DNA from: Synergistaceae bacterium UBA6101
GTDB taxonomy: Bacteria > Synergistota > Synergistia > Synergistales > Synergistaceae
NCBI GenBank assembly: GCA_002428495.1
Contig: DIWR01000011.1
Location: forward strand, 212,437-276,436
DNA length: 64,000 nucleotides
Reading direction: 5' to 3'
Positions 8,644-16,603 of this stretch are shown here, one piece after another. Within the stretch, counting starts at the first letter, position 1, and the number at the start of each line of letters is the position of its first letter. The notes under the pieces were generated by a model. The model ran no database searches. It saw nothing but the letters and a program-made list of their open reading frames with translations, and was not told where the DNA came from. The position numbers and the translations under genes are program-made.

Positions 8644-9105
8644 TTACTTTTTTGTCTTATTTTTATTCTCTTCAGGTGTGTCGTTATCAACTATTCTCAT
8701 GCCAAGTGAAGGCAAAAAAAACGGCCCAAAGGGGCTTGTTCCTGTTGTCACAGCGATACGCTCTCTAATCGCCCCTAATAGAATAGCTGATCCATGCAAA
8801 CGAATCATGTGGTCCATCAATTCATTTTCTTCTTTTCTATCTGTGTTTTTAAAAAAACCTAAAGCACAAACGTTAAATTCAAGATTAAATTTCTTTTCTT
8901 CATTACCCTTTACCGTTTGTACTCTCACAGAAATTTCCCATAACTCTGGATGATCTTTATTTTTATCTGCTGAAGTCGTGATGTTAATATTTCCAGGAAC
9001 GCTAAACTTTTCTCCTTCATTTTCCAAAGGAGAAAAATTAATATTGAACTCAGGGAAAAAATAGCTATTAAGCTCAAGCGGCAGTTTCGTTATCTGTAGG
9101 TCCAT
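8644..9105 (-). CDS. SecB-like chaperone of a toxin-antitoxin-chaperone module
   Basis: A 153-residue protein with SecB-like character: a short hydrophobic N-terminal strand (LQITKLPLELNSYFFPEFNI), a beta-rich centre (WEISVRVQTV, FNLEFNVCALGFF) and the SecB-like end with GSAILLGAIRERIAVTTG and a PFGPFFLPSL motif. I recognise it from this pattern and from its place: it overlaps the end of an HTH antitoxin gene that follows a RelE-type toxin gene, which is the order of TAC modules such as HigB1-HigA1-Rv1957 in Mycobacterium tuberculosis. In those systems the chaperone protects the antitoxin. Start ATG 9105 has AGAGAG upstream; an upstream ATG pair at 9126 is possible. Confidence 0.75.
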   Translation of the reverse strand: MDLQITKLPLELNSYFFPEFNINFSPLENEGEKFSVPGNINITTSADKNKDHPELWEISVRVQTVKGNEEKKFNLEFNVCALGFFKNTDRKEENELMDHMIRLHGSAILLGAIRERIAVTTGTSPFGPFFLPSLGMRIVDNDTPEENKNKTKK

Positions 9106-9532
9106 TATTTTTTCTCTCTTCATCAATAATACTGTAATTTAAAGTATTATTTTGAATTTTATCTTCGTTGTTTATCAAGTTCCACCTAAGCTCATGCTCA
9201 ATATTTCTTTTCTTGTATTTATCAAATGATATTGATGAAAAACTATCACTAGCGACACAAGATAGTTCTTTGTCAGAAAAATTAATATCAATTTTATAGC
9301 CAAGCGCAAATGCAAACTTAGACATACTTTCAATCGAAAAATTTATTGTTCCGTTAAGAACTTTAGATATATATGCATTTGAAACACCTAAAAGCCGCGC
9401 CAAATCAGCACGAGATACGTCATTTTCTTCCATTTTTGAATATAGATTATCGGCAAAATCCATTTTTGCAACTTCCGCCCAATATTCGGGGGTTTTTTTT
9501 GCTTTTTCTACCCTAGTACTAAGGTTTTCCAC
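9074..9532 (-). CDS. XRE-family antitoxin (HigA-like) with C-terminal extension
   Basis: A 152-residue Cro/CI-type protein. The HTH occupies about residues 40-70 (VSRADLARLLGVSNAYISKVLNG). About 70 residues follow the HTH, longer than a minimal HigA. In chaperone-dependent TA systems such an extension is the chaperone-addiction region, and the SecB-like gene downstream fits. The start is GTG 9532 with GGAGTGA upstream, lying in the end of the toxin gene (5-nt gap), so the pair is translationally linked. Expected roles are toxin neutralisation and autorepression through the palindrome at 9977-9992. Confidence 0.8.
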   Translation of the reverse strand: MENLSTRVEKAKKTPEYWAEVAKMDFADNLYSKMEENDVSRADLARLLGVSNAYISKVLNGTINFSIESMSKFAFALGYKIDINFSDKELSCVASDSFSSISFDKYKKRNIEHELRWNLINNEDKIQNNTLNYSIIDEERKNNGPTDNETAA

Positions 9533-9537
9533 TTATA

Positions 9538-9972
9538 TCACTCCTTAATTTCCTCTTCAATATCTACCATAGAAGATAAATTATCGAAGTAAAAATCCCT
9601 CATGCTCTTACATTTTGCTATAACGGTTTTTGGTGTTTTCTGAGTTTTCTTCACAGAACAATGAATATAGACAATGATATCTTTTCTCAAAATTTGATTT
9701 GTATCATGGACTAAAAAAAATCTGTGTCCTGGATATTTAACAACTGAAATAAGAGGGTTTCCCCATTCCGGATATGAATGATACAATTCCCAACGCTGCG
9801 ACAGGGTTCCTTCTGCAAGTTGACCAATCCGCCGGTAGCAACCGTTGAAGACGCTTGGTTTTGTTATGCTTGCGAGATACTCATCAAGGCAACTTCGGCC
9901 ATTTTGTCCGGTACCTAATGAAAAAGTTAAATACCTCCAACCCGATAAGCTTGGGTGATAATACCTTTTCAT
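9538..9972 (-). CDS. RelE/Gp49-type (HigB-like) toxin
   Basis: A 144-residue protein whose C-terminal half has the phage-derived Gp49/HigB signature: FFLVHDTNQ strand, IIVYIHCSVKKTQKTPK, then a basic-acidic helix (TVIAKCKSMRDFYF). This resembles the usual KK-x-KTP-x-x-EIE-x-AK motif of ribosome-dependent mRNA interferases. The N-terminal part is longer than in typical 110-residue family members. It is the first gene of the three-gene operon and has no Shine-Dalgarno before its ATG; the transcript start inferred from the promoter would give only about a 24-nt leader, so its translation may be deliberately weak. Confidence 0.7.
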   Translation of the reverse strand: MKRYYHPSLSGWRYLTFSLGTGQNGRSCLDEYLASITKPSVFNGCYRRIGQLAEGTLSQRWELYHSYPEWGNPLISVVKYPGHRFFLVHDTNQILRKDIIVYIHCSVKKTQKTPKTVIAKCKSMRDFYFDNLSSMVDIEEEIKE

Positions 9973-9976
9973 GTTG

Positions 9977-9992
9977 TTAACCTATAGGTTAA
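9977..9992. promoter_or_regulatory. Perfect palindrome, operator candidate of the TA operon
   Basis: TTAACCTATAGGTTAA is a perfect 16-bp palindrome 5 nt ahead of the toxin start codon and just downstream of the -10 element. This is the expected site for autorepression by the XRE antitoxin. Confidence 0.7.
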
Positions 9993-10002
9993 TGTATGGA
10001 AT

Positions 10003-10030
10003 AATATAGCACTCACTCCTTTTCTGTCAA
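10003..10030 (-). promoter_or_regulatory. Promoter of the toxin-antitoxin-chaperone operon
   Basis: On the minus strand TTGACA (10025-10030), 16-nt spacer, TATATT (10003-10008). It reads directly into the toxin gene. Confidence 0.7.
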
Positions 10031-10109
10031 TGAGAGAAATACTGACCAAACTGAATCAATAATATTATTCAAAGCGTTACAGTTATACCTTTACGCGACA
10101 TCGCTTACC

Positions 10110-10288
10110 TCATTTATCCGTCCACATCTCGCACTGAGCTATAACTTTGTTCAAGGCATCTTCCTGACCTTCGGGCGGGTATTTGTATATCTTCAGCAAT
10201 CTTTTTACCAGGGAGCGCATCTTTGCCCGTGCCTGTTCTTTTTTCTGCCAGTCGATGGTCCTGTTTTTTGAAAGCATCTCGATGAGCT
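10110..10288 (-). pseudogene. HsdR (type I restriction subunit), C-terminal remnant
   Basis: About 58 in-frame codons ending at TGA 10110-10112 read like the extreme C-terminus of an HsdR endonuclease subunit: ELIEMLSKNRTIDWQKKEQA, RSLVKRLLKIYKYPP and a final VIAQCEMWTDK. There is an in-frame stop just upstream and no start. The remainder of the restriction system is not in the window. It lies between the TA operon and the DUF4062 gene, evidence that a defence-type island has decayed here. Confidence 0.65.
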
Positions 10289-10418
10289 CTTTTGTATATT
10301 TTTATTGATGTAATATGTTTTTTTATAATTATTAGGTATTTGGTAATTGGTAATTTACTTTATAATGTGGATATAAAACTTTTATCTCTGTTCTCATGCC
10401 GTATTGGTCATACTTGTA

Positions 10419-11468
10419 TTAAATCATTTTTTTTAATAGTGTTAATCCCGTTTGAGAAAGAGACCATAAGTCTCCACCTTTATTTTCATTAGGACTAAGT
10501 TCTATAAGGTTATATTTGATACAAAGCAAAGATTTAATTTGGTTTTTGCTCTCAGATAAAATATTTTCAGATACTACCTCCCAGTTTTTTTGTAGATTCA
10601 TAGTTTTTTTAACCATATCAGATCCAGCACCGAAATATCTTCTTGCTATTTGATTAATACACAGAACTTGATTTTTAGGTACATTTGTGATCTCTGGAGC
10701 AACAGCCAAAAAAACATCGGATAACGGAAGCTCTATACAGTATTCACGCGTAATATGACTGTAATCGCGATTCGGATACGGCAACCCATTTGAAATACTA
10801 AAATGTATATTTGCTTTGATTTTAATTTTTTCTTTATAAAAAACCTTTATATCAAAGTCTTTAAGTGTAAGACTATTCAGTTTTTCAGTCGCAGTTAAAA
10901 GATCAACCTCTGTTTTATCTAATTTCCTGCGTAGTTCTAGAATTTCATTTTTTAAATCGTCATTTGCTTCATCCCCACGAATCCATCCAACTGCAGGTAT
11001 AGTTTTTATGAGCCTTGTCATACTCCTGCTTACGACACCTCCAAGATCACCTGGAGTTTTCCAGTATTTGCAAATTCGCTCTCTTTCAACAAAGGCTTTA
11101 AATTCTTTTAGTTTTTTCTTTCCTTCATCTGTCTGTTCTGTCTTTTCGCTAATGATTTTACCTGGCTCACCGTGAATAAAAGCGAGTCTAGGTTTACCAA
11201 TTTCAGTGGCATAACGAAATTCTCGTTCAGTCCAGCTTATATTATCAGGTGAAATTGAACCATATTTACCACCTATTACAAGAATATAATAGTCACATTC
11301 ATCAATAGATCGTTTAATGATATCCCATGTACTTTCATCAGCAGCAGGAAAAAGCTCCATTCCAGAAGGTATGCAGTCAAGCTCAAGTAAGGCCAGTATT
11401 ACTTCAGCTCTTTCTTTCCTCAGGTCTTCATAAGTACTGCTTAAAAACACTTGATATCGTTTATCCAT
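10419..11468 (-). CDS. DUF4062-domain protein
   Basis: A 349-residue protein. Residues about 5-95 form a DUF4062 domain: YQVFLSSTYEDLRKERAEV, GMELFPAADESTWDIIKRSI, DECDYYILVIGGKYGSI and SWTEREFRYA. The fold is predicted to be TIR/NTPase-like, and such domains are common at the N-terminus of putative immune or signalling proteins. A short coiled coil follows (about 180-215, ELRRKLDKTEVDLLTATEKL), then a C-terminal region without a recognised family. It is a lone minus-strand gene in an AT-rich island beside a TA module and a restriction-gene stub. Function unknown; a defence role is a guess from context. Confidence 0.8.
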   Translation of the reverse strand: MDKRYQVFLSSTYEDLRKERAEVILALLELDCIPSGMELFPAADESTWDIIKRSIDECDYYILVIGGKYGSISPDNISWTEREFRYATEIGKPRLAFIHGEPGKIISEKTEQTDEGKKKLKEFKAFVERERICKYWKTPGDLGGVVSRSMTRLIKTIPAVGWIRGDEANDDLKNEILELRRKLDKTEVDLLTATEKLNSLTLKDFDIKVFYKEKIKIKANIHFSISNGLPYPNRDYSHITREYCIELPLSDVFLAVAPEITNVPKNQVLCINQIARRYFGAGSDMVKKTMNLQKNWEVVSENILSESKNQIKSLLCIKYNLIELSPNENKGGDLWSLSQTGLTLLKKMI

Positions 11469-11794
11469 AATACAGCCCCTTAGTATTTATTTGAAATATG
11501 AAAATCTATTATTTTAATTCTTCGTTTTTATGAATTTTTAAATTTCTGACACAAATTTCTGCGTAGCGATGCTTTCTTACACCTTAATAATCCAAATATT
11601 GCCAAAATCCTTACCTAACTTCAAGGTAAAACACACTTCTAGACATAGCTTTCTTTACTAAAGCCTATAACCCTACACACTATTATCTTGTACTGCTGCA
11701 AATCGGACGCAAATACAGGTCCTGCGTGCAATTTTGGATGTTCTGAATAACCCGGTTACACAGCGACATCAAACATATTCTCTCTCCATTGTCA

Positions 11795-12067
11795 TTATAC
11801 GTTCGTCCAGTTTTTTTTGAGTTTAGACAGATCGGGAAAGGGTGAAGTGTTTCTTTCTTTATGTACAAAAAGCATGAGGCCGGGTTCTTCGGTGAGAGGA
11901 GTGAAGTTCAGATCAGAAAGCAGGCATTGGTAACCTTGGACATATTTATTCAAACAAAGTCCAAAGGAATCAGCTTTTCTAACGTCAATTTTTGCATAGA
12001 TGGCAACCGAGGATCTCTCGATCGCAAGTGTGATGTTGTGTTTTATACAAGCATATAAAGTATCCAT
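11795..12067 (-). CDS. Small hypothetical protein
   Basis: A 90-residue reading frame with a strong ribosome site (AAGGAGG, 6 nt before ATG 12067). I do not recognise it. It is mixed alpha/beta in composition (ITLAIERSSVAIYAKIDV; LNFTPLTEEPGLMLFVHK) with no membrane segment. It stands alone between the DUF4062 gene and the IS66 element. The good RBS is the main reason to list it. The gaps 11469-11794 and 12068-12469 on either side are AT-rich and show no gene or RNA that I can identify. Confidence 0.4.
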   Translation of the reverse strand: MDTLYACIKHNITLAIERSSVAIYAKIDVRKADSFGLCLNKYVQGYQCLLSDLNFTPLTEEPGLMLFVHKERNTSPFPDLSKLKKNWTNV

Positions 12068-12556
12068 CAAATTCCTCCTTGTTTGACAGCCGAATCAAAG
12101 TAATAGAGTAAATGGTTATGTTTGTCCGTATGTGATATGAGCAAGTCAAAATCTGCCCTATTTCGGGAAAATGTGGGGTAGATAAATTTTTGTTTGAAGA
12201 GGCTTTTGTCTGGTCAACGGCCTATCTATTAAATTCCTGCATTCAGCAAGTAATTGTCACAAATGGCACCTTGTTTTCGGAAGCGATATCGATATCCTGG
12301 ATCAGTTATTAGCAGCGAAGTTCTTGTTTTTTCTTTGGATACAAAAGCAATTTAGTAGCACAATGAATCAATTCTACCAAATAACTTAATTATTGCAATC
12401 TTTTACAAATATTTGTAAGGGCATCTGTCTGTTTAGTACCACTTAGCGAAAGAAAAATGACAAACGACTGTAAGCGTCAAACCATCCGTACCTGTGCAAA
12501 ATAATCTTCCTCGCCTAAAGTCTCCCCAGCAAGTTACCTGAAGGGGAGATTTTTTT

Positions 12557-12910
12557 ATGTTCGATCACCGTGGCAAGCAGATCTATCTCATATGCGGATC
12601 TACGGACATGCGCAAGGGAATAGACGGACTGTCGTCTATTGTGGACCTTCGTCTTGTCTGCAGCTCATTTGAGTCTGCCATGTTCATATTCTGCAACCGG
12701 AGCCGCAACAGGGTAAAGATCCTGGAGTGGGATCATGATGGTTTCTGGCTCTATCAGAAGCGCCTTGAGAAGGGAACTTTCCCCTGGCCCAAAGAAGGTA
12801 AAGTAAAGAAGATAACACTGAGCGGAGATGAGTTTTCCTGTCTTCTTGCCGGAACAAAACTTCGCCGCAGACTTTCAATGGATGAGGTGGTCCCGGGGCT
12901 GTCTGCGTAA
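12557..12910 (+). CDS. tnpB: IS66 family accessory protein TnpB
   Basis: A 117-residue protein of normal length for IS66 TnpB (about 115). Signature motifs are ICGSTDMRKGIDGLS near the N-terminus, VKILEWDHDGFWLYQKRLE in the middle and WPKEGKVKKITLSGDEF toward the end. Its exact role in IS66 transposition is unknown, but it is usually needed together with TnpC. It begins 87 bp inside the left repeat, preceded by a purine-rich AAGGGGAGA. Confidence 0.9.
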   Translation: MFDHRGKQIYLICGSTDMRKGIDGLSSIVDLRLVCSSFESAMFIFCNRSRNRVKILEWDHDGFWLYQKRLEKGTFPWPKEGKVKKITLSGDEFSCLLAGTKLRRRLSMDEVVPGLSA

Positions 12911-12979
12911 CACAATAGTCGGAATTGTAAGTCTATGGTATGACTGGATTTATGCTGTTTTTTACTGTATTATTTACCT

Positions 12980-14597
12980 ATGGAAAATGTCATATGTCAA
13001 CTGGAAGAACTGAAGACAAAATACAATGAGCTTGAGCATAAAACCTCAGACCTTGAGGACAAGAACTCATATCTTGAGGAGAAAAACTCTGAGCTTGCGA
13101 AGCTTGTCGCGTATTATGAAGAGTGTTTCCGTCTGAGCAAGCATCGTCAGTTTGGCCAATCTAGCGAAAAGGCTGATTCTGATTCACGTCAGATACTTCT
13201 TGTCTTCGACGAGGCTGAAAATGAAGCTGAAGTAAAAATGCCTGAACCCTCTGTTGAAGAGATAACCTATACAAGACGCAGATGCACAGGCAGCAAAGAG
13301 GACAATTTTGAAACCCTCCCTGTAGAGAGTATAGTGCACTCCATACCTGAAGAGGAGCGCATATGCCCTGAATGCGGCGGTGCTATGCACATCATGGGAC
13401 ATGAGAAGAGGCGCGAGCTTGAAATAATTCCCGCGCAGGTCAAGATAGTGGAGCATGAACGTGAAGTATACTCCTGCCGCCGCTGCGAACATGGGAACAT
13501 AAAAGTTCCCGTCATAAAGGCACCTATGCCGGTAGCCCCGATAAAAGGCAGTGCTGCGTCTGCAGCATCCATCGCCCACATAATGGTACAGAAATACATG
13601 AACGCGCTCCCTCTCTACCGTCAGGAGATGTCCTTCCTTAATGAGGGTTTCTTCCTCAGCCGCCAGACAATGGCCAACTGGCTCATCCGCGCATCTTCGG
13701 ACTGGCTTGAGCCTTTATATGAACAGATGAGGCAGAGGATACTTCAGGAAGAAATACTCCATGCAGACGAGACGGTCGTACAGGTACTCAAAGAACCGGG
13801 CAGATCATCCCGCAGGGAATCATTCATGTGGCTCTACCGTACAGGAAGATATACTAAAACACCTGCAGTACTTTATGAATACCGGGAGACCAGGTCGAGC
13901 GCCCATCCCAAAAGATTTCTTGAAGACTTCAAAGGATACCTACATACAGACGGCTATTCGGGCTACAAGACACTGCAGAAAGAAATTCGTCTCTGCGGCT
14001 GCTGGGCTCATGCGAGAAGAAAATTCCACGAAGCAGTGGAGGCTGCCCCTCCTGAAGAAAAGACAAACAGTGTCTCTCAGAAAGGACTTGATTTCTGCAG
14101 CAGACTATTTGAACTGGAACGGGAATATGAACATCTCACTCCTGAAGAACGTCATAAAAAGCGAGCTGAACAAAGCAAGCCTGTCTCAGAGGCCTTCTTT
14201 ACATGGGCTTCCTCTGTCTGTGCGCTGCCGAAATCTGCACTTGGCAAAGCCCTGCACTACGCATTGGAACAGAGGCCATACCTTGAGACCTTCTATCTTG
14301 ACGGCAGACTTGAGCTCTCCAACAACAGAGCGGAACGCAGTAAAAAAACCCTTTGTCATAGGCAGAAAGAACTGGCTCTTCTGCTGTACTCCTAAAGGGG
14401 CAAAATCCAGTTCAATAATCTACTCCATAATTGAGACGGCAAAAGAAAACAGGCTCAGGCCCTTTGAATATCTCAAATACATATTTGAGGTCATGCCCAA
14501 CATTTCCGAAGAAAACTATCACACGCTGCTGCCTTGGAGCAAAGATCTGCCTGACAGCTTACGTCTGGAACAAAACAATATTAACTCTGCACAGTAA
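12980..14597 (+). pseudogene. tnpC: IS66 transposase TnpC, frameshifted in an A7 run
   Basis: The first frame (12980-14395) gives a leucine-zipper coiled coil (about residues 5-45), a zinc-finger region (CPECGG; YSCRRCEHG) and a DDE core (ILHADETVVQVL, YLHTDGYSGYK, LELSNNRAER). After NNRAER the frame leaves the family; the true C-terminus (PFVIGRKNWLFCCTPKGAK to 14597) continues in the next frame. Removing one A from the A7 run at 14342-14348 gives ERSKKPFVIGRKNW and restores the normal end. The lesion is therefore a single A insertion in a homopolymer, or a sequencing error. Transcript slippage on A7 could still yield some full-length enzyme. Confidence 0.85.
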
Positions 14598-14642
14598 ACT
14601 TCCGAGGCTCAGTCCAACTGTTTGTCTTTAGTGCAAAAAAAT

Positions 14643-14683
14643 AATATCCCGGATCTCTGGACGTTATCCAGGTCCGGGATATT
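14643..14683 (+). terminator. Stem-loop at the end of the IS66 element
   Basis: AATATCCCGGA (14643-14653) pairs with TCCGGGATATT (14673-14683); CTGG/CCAG inside the arms can extend the stem. It lies 46 nt beyond the transposase stop. Little of a T-run follows, so termination is likely but not certain. Confidence 0.5.
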
Positions 14684-14823
14684 TGACGCTTACCTTCATG
14701 CTAACTTGTTGGGGAGACTTTAAATGAAGAATATTATTCCGCACAGGTGCGGATGGTTTGACGCTTACTGAACAACTAAAATCTTTTGATTTATTGCAAC
14801 ATCTTTAAAGGCAATAAAAAAAA

Positions 14824-14845
14824 AGATCCCCTCACCAGGGGATCT
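14824..14845 (-). terminator. Terminator of the tRNA cluster
   Basis: AGATCCCCT / AGGGGATCT stem with a 4-nt loop, followed on the minus strand by nine or more Ts (14815-14823). It lies 9 nt after the tRNA-Gly 3' end. Confidence 0.85.
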
Positions 14846-14853
14846 GAATTTTC

Positions 14854-14928
14854 TGGAGCGGAAGACGGGATTCGGACCCGCGACCCCAACCTTGGCAAGG
14901 TTGTGCTCTACCACTGAGCTACTTCCGC
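14854..14928 (-). tRNA. tRNA-Gly (anticodon GCC)
   Basis: Cloverleaf of 75 nt with encoded CCA. Acceptor GCGGAAG pairs with CTTCCGC; anticodon loop TTGCCAA reads GCC; the T-arm has GGGTCCGAATCCC. Last gene of the four-tRNA operon. Confidence 0.95.
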
Positions 14929-14948
14929 AATATAGTTTTATAAGTTAC

Positions 14949-15024
<76 letters not shown>

Positions 15025-15044
15025 ATCTCAGTGGCGTTAAAAAG

Positions 15045-15121
15045 TGGCGGAGCTGACGGGACTTGAACCCGCGACCTCCGGCGTGACAGGCCGGCGCTCT
15101 GACCAATTGAGCTACAGCTCC
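15045..15121 (-). tRNA. tRNA-Asp (anticodon GTC)
   Basis: 77 nt with encoded CCA. Acceptor GGAGCTG pairs with CAGCTCC, discriminator G; anticodon loop CTGTCAC gives GTC. Second in the tRNA operon. Confidence 0.95.
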
Positions 15122-15137
15122 ACTTTTTACAGTTGTA

Positions 15138-15212
15138 TGGTGGGCGGAATAGGTTTCGAACCTACGACCCCCTGCGTGTAAGGCAGGTGCTCTCCCGCTG
15201 AGCTATCCGCCC
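15138..15212 (-). tRNA. tRNA-Val (anticodon TAC)
   Basis: 75 nt with encoded CCA. Acceptor GGGCGGA pairs with TCCGCCC; anticodon stem CCTGC/GCAGG with loop CTTACAC gives TAC. First gene of the tRNA operon, directly after the promoter. Confidence 0.95.
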
Positions 15213-15251
15213 GCTTCGCAAAGTCGTACCGCATCTGCAACAACGTTAGCT

Positions 15252-15279
15252 ATTATACCGATTTCGCCAGACATGTCAA
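15252..15279 (-). promoter_or_regulatory. Promoter of the tRNA Val-Asp-Phe-Gly operon
   Basis: Minus strand TTGACA (15274-15279), 16-nt spacer, TATAAT (15252-15257): both hexamers are consensus. It ends 39 nt before tRNA-Val. Confidence 0.85.
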
Positions 15280-15310
15280 CAGTTTTCGAAATCTATTTTT
15301 CTGACCTTCC

Positions 15311-16603
15311 TTACCTTCTGATGAAGAGAGCCTTTCCCCAGTCCGCTCCGACTCCGACCCAAATAACCGGAACACCGGCCTCTTCTTCGATAAATTTTAT
15401 AAACTCCTGAGCCTGTACCGGAAGTGTTTTGAAATCATTGCATAAAGAGAGCTCTTCTCTCCATCCTTCGAAAGTCTTGTAGACAGGTCGAGCTTTCCAG
15501 GCATCTCTGTTTGTTATGTCGAGGATCTTTTTTTCTTCTCCATCGACATCGTATGCAGTACAGATCTTTAGTTCATCCACACCTGTAAGTACATCGAGCT
15601 TTGTAAGTGCAAGTGAGTGTACTCCGTTTTCTTTCAACGCGTATCTGAGGGCAGGCAGATCAAACCATCCAACTCTCCTTGGCTCCATGGTCACCTCTGT
15701 AAATTCTTTTCCCCTGTTTCTGATAAAAGCAGTCACGGCGCTTGTTTCTTCCGTAACGAAGGGACCGTCGTCGTTTCTTGTCGAGTAAGCCTTGGCAACA
15801 CCGATTATCCGCATGGGAGAATTCCACCTGAGTCCTGTCCCCGTTAGCGCCGCCGCGGATAACGAAGATATCGGCATCACATATGGGTAGAGACCTCGTT
15901 CAACGTCATTGAGAGCTCCGTCGCAGGCCTCGAAGAGGATCCCTTGATTTTTTGATACAGCCTTCTCAACTATCTCTTCCGGGGCTCCTATGTACGGCAT
16001 GAGCCTTTCTCCGAGACGGATGCATTTTGCATAGAGTTCGTCGGGATCCAGTGCCTTTTCCCCGTAAATTTTTGTAAAATATTCGTTCTTTACATTCAGG
16101 TTCTCTTTTATTTTGTCGAGGAGTATGTCCGGATAGAGAAGATCGGCTATCCTTATCCCCATCCTCCTGTATTTGTCAGAACAGCTATGTCCAAATCCCT
16201 GTTCGACCATTGTCCTGTTCCTGTTATGACCGAGTATTCGACCGTCAAGTACATCAAGTTTTTTATGATAGTCAAGTATAAGATGGCATGACTTGCTTAT
16301 GGTAAGCCTGGCTTTGAGAACTCCTGCCTCCTTCAGCATCGCTATTTCGTCTGATACCTTTTCAAGGTCCAGCGTCACGCCGCCGCAGATAAGGCAGTTT
16401 TTGCCGTCATGGTGGATCCCGCTGGGCAGGTGGCTTACCCTGTATTTTTCACCGCAGGCAAATATTGTCCGCCCGCCGTTTGAACACCCCTGAAAACGGA
16501 CAACGACATCAGATCTGTTTGCAATGAAGTCCACTATTCTTCCCTTGCCTTCATTGCCCCACTGAGTTCCAATGACCATGTTCGTCTCTGAGCCTGTCAT
16601 CAT
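15311..16603 (-). CDS. purA: Adenylosuccinate synthetase family protein with altered catalytic residues
   Basis: A 430-residue member of the PurA family, which condenses IMP with aspartate using GTP. Family blocks are clear: VIGTQWG, YPYVMPISS, AKAYSTRNDDGPF, LTKLDVLTGVDELKIC and a C-terminal VPVIWVGVG. Several normally invariant positions differ. The P-loop reads GNEGKGR instead of GDEGKGK, so the catalytic Asp is Asn17. The GGxNAGHT loop reads GCSNGGRT, so the catalytic His is Arg45. The IMP-binding GTTGRGIGP segment is not recognisable, and FEGAQGTLLD reads FEACDGALND. It may be a PurA with changed substrate or a paralogue. It starts in an ATGA overlap with the deacetylase gene, so it belongs to the envelope operon. 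Confidence 0.75.
   Translation of the reverse strand: MMTGSETNMVIGTQWGNEGKGRIVDFIANRSDVVVRFQGCSNGGRTIFACGEKYRVSHLPSGIHHDGKNCLICGGVTLDLEKVSDEIAMLKEAGVLKARLTISKSCHLILDYHKKLDVLDGRILGHNRNRTMVEQGFGHSCSDKYRRMGIRIADLLYPDILLDKIKENLNVKNEYFTKIYGEKALDPDELYAKCIRLGERLMPYIGAPEEIVEKAVSKNQGILFEACDGALNDVERGLYPYVMPISSLSAAALTGTGLRWNSPMRIIGVAKAYSTRNDDGPFVTEETSAVTAFIRNRGKEFTEVTMEPRRVGWFDLPALRYALKENGVHSLALTKLDVLTGVDELKICTAYDVDGEEKKILDITNRDAWKARPVYKTFEGWREELSLCNDFKTLPVQAQEFIKFIEEEAGVPVIWVGVGADWGKALFIRR

Larger units (their letters stand above)
12470..14768 (+). mobile_element. IS66-family insertion sequence (tnpB-tnpC)
   Basis: The ends are imperfect inverted repeats opening with GTAAGCGTCAAACCATCC at 12470 and its inverse ending at 14768; they remain similar for roughly 60 nt. 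The element is about 2.3 kb and holds tnpB and tnpC but no tnpA. The 8 bp outside each end (AAACGACT and TGAACAAC) do not match, so no target duplication remains. A third, internal copy of the terminal motif lies at 14683-14693. The transposase has a one-base frameshift. Confidence 0.85.

Noticed and set aside
13184..13599. Minus-strand frames of 110-131 codons inside the IS66 transposase
   Set aside because: The DDE transposase on the plus strand explains the sequence fully.
12470..14768. Programmed -1 frameshift as the explanation of the broken IS66 transposase
   Set aside because: The downstream frame is +1 relative to the upstream one, so -1 slippage on the A7 run would not join them; a one-base insertion explains it.
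8373..14928. Attachment site made by a duplicated tRNA-Gly 3' end
   Set aside because: I looked for the tRNA 3' sequence near the integrase remnant and found no copy.
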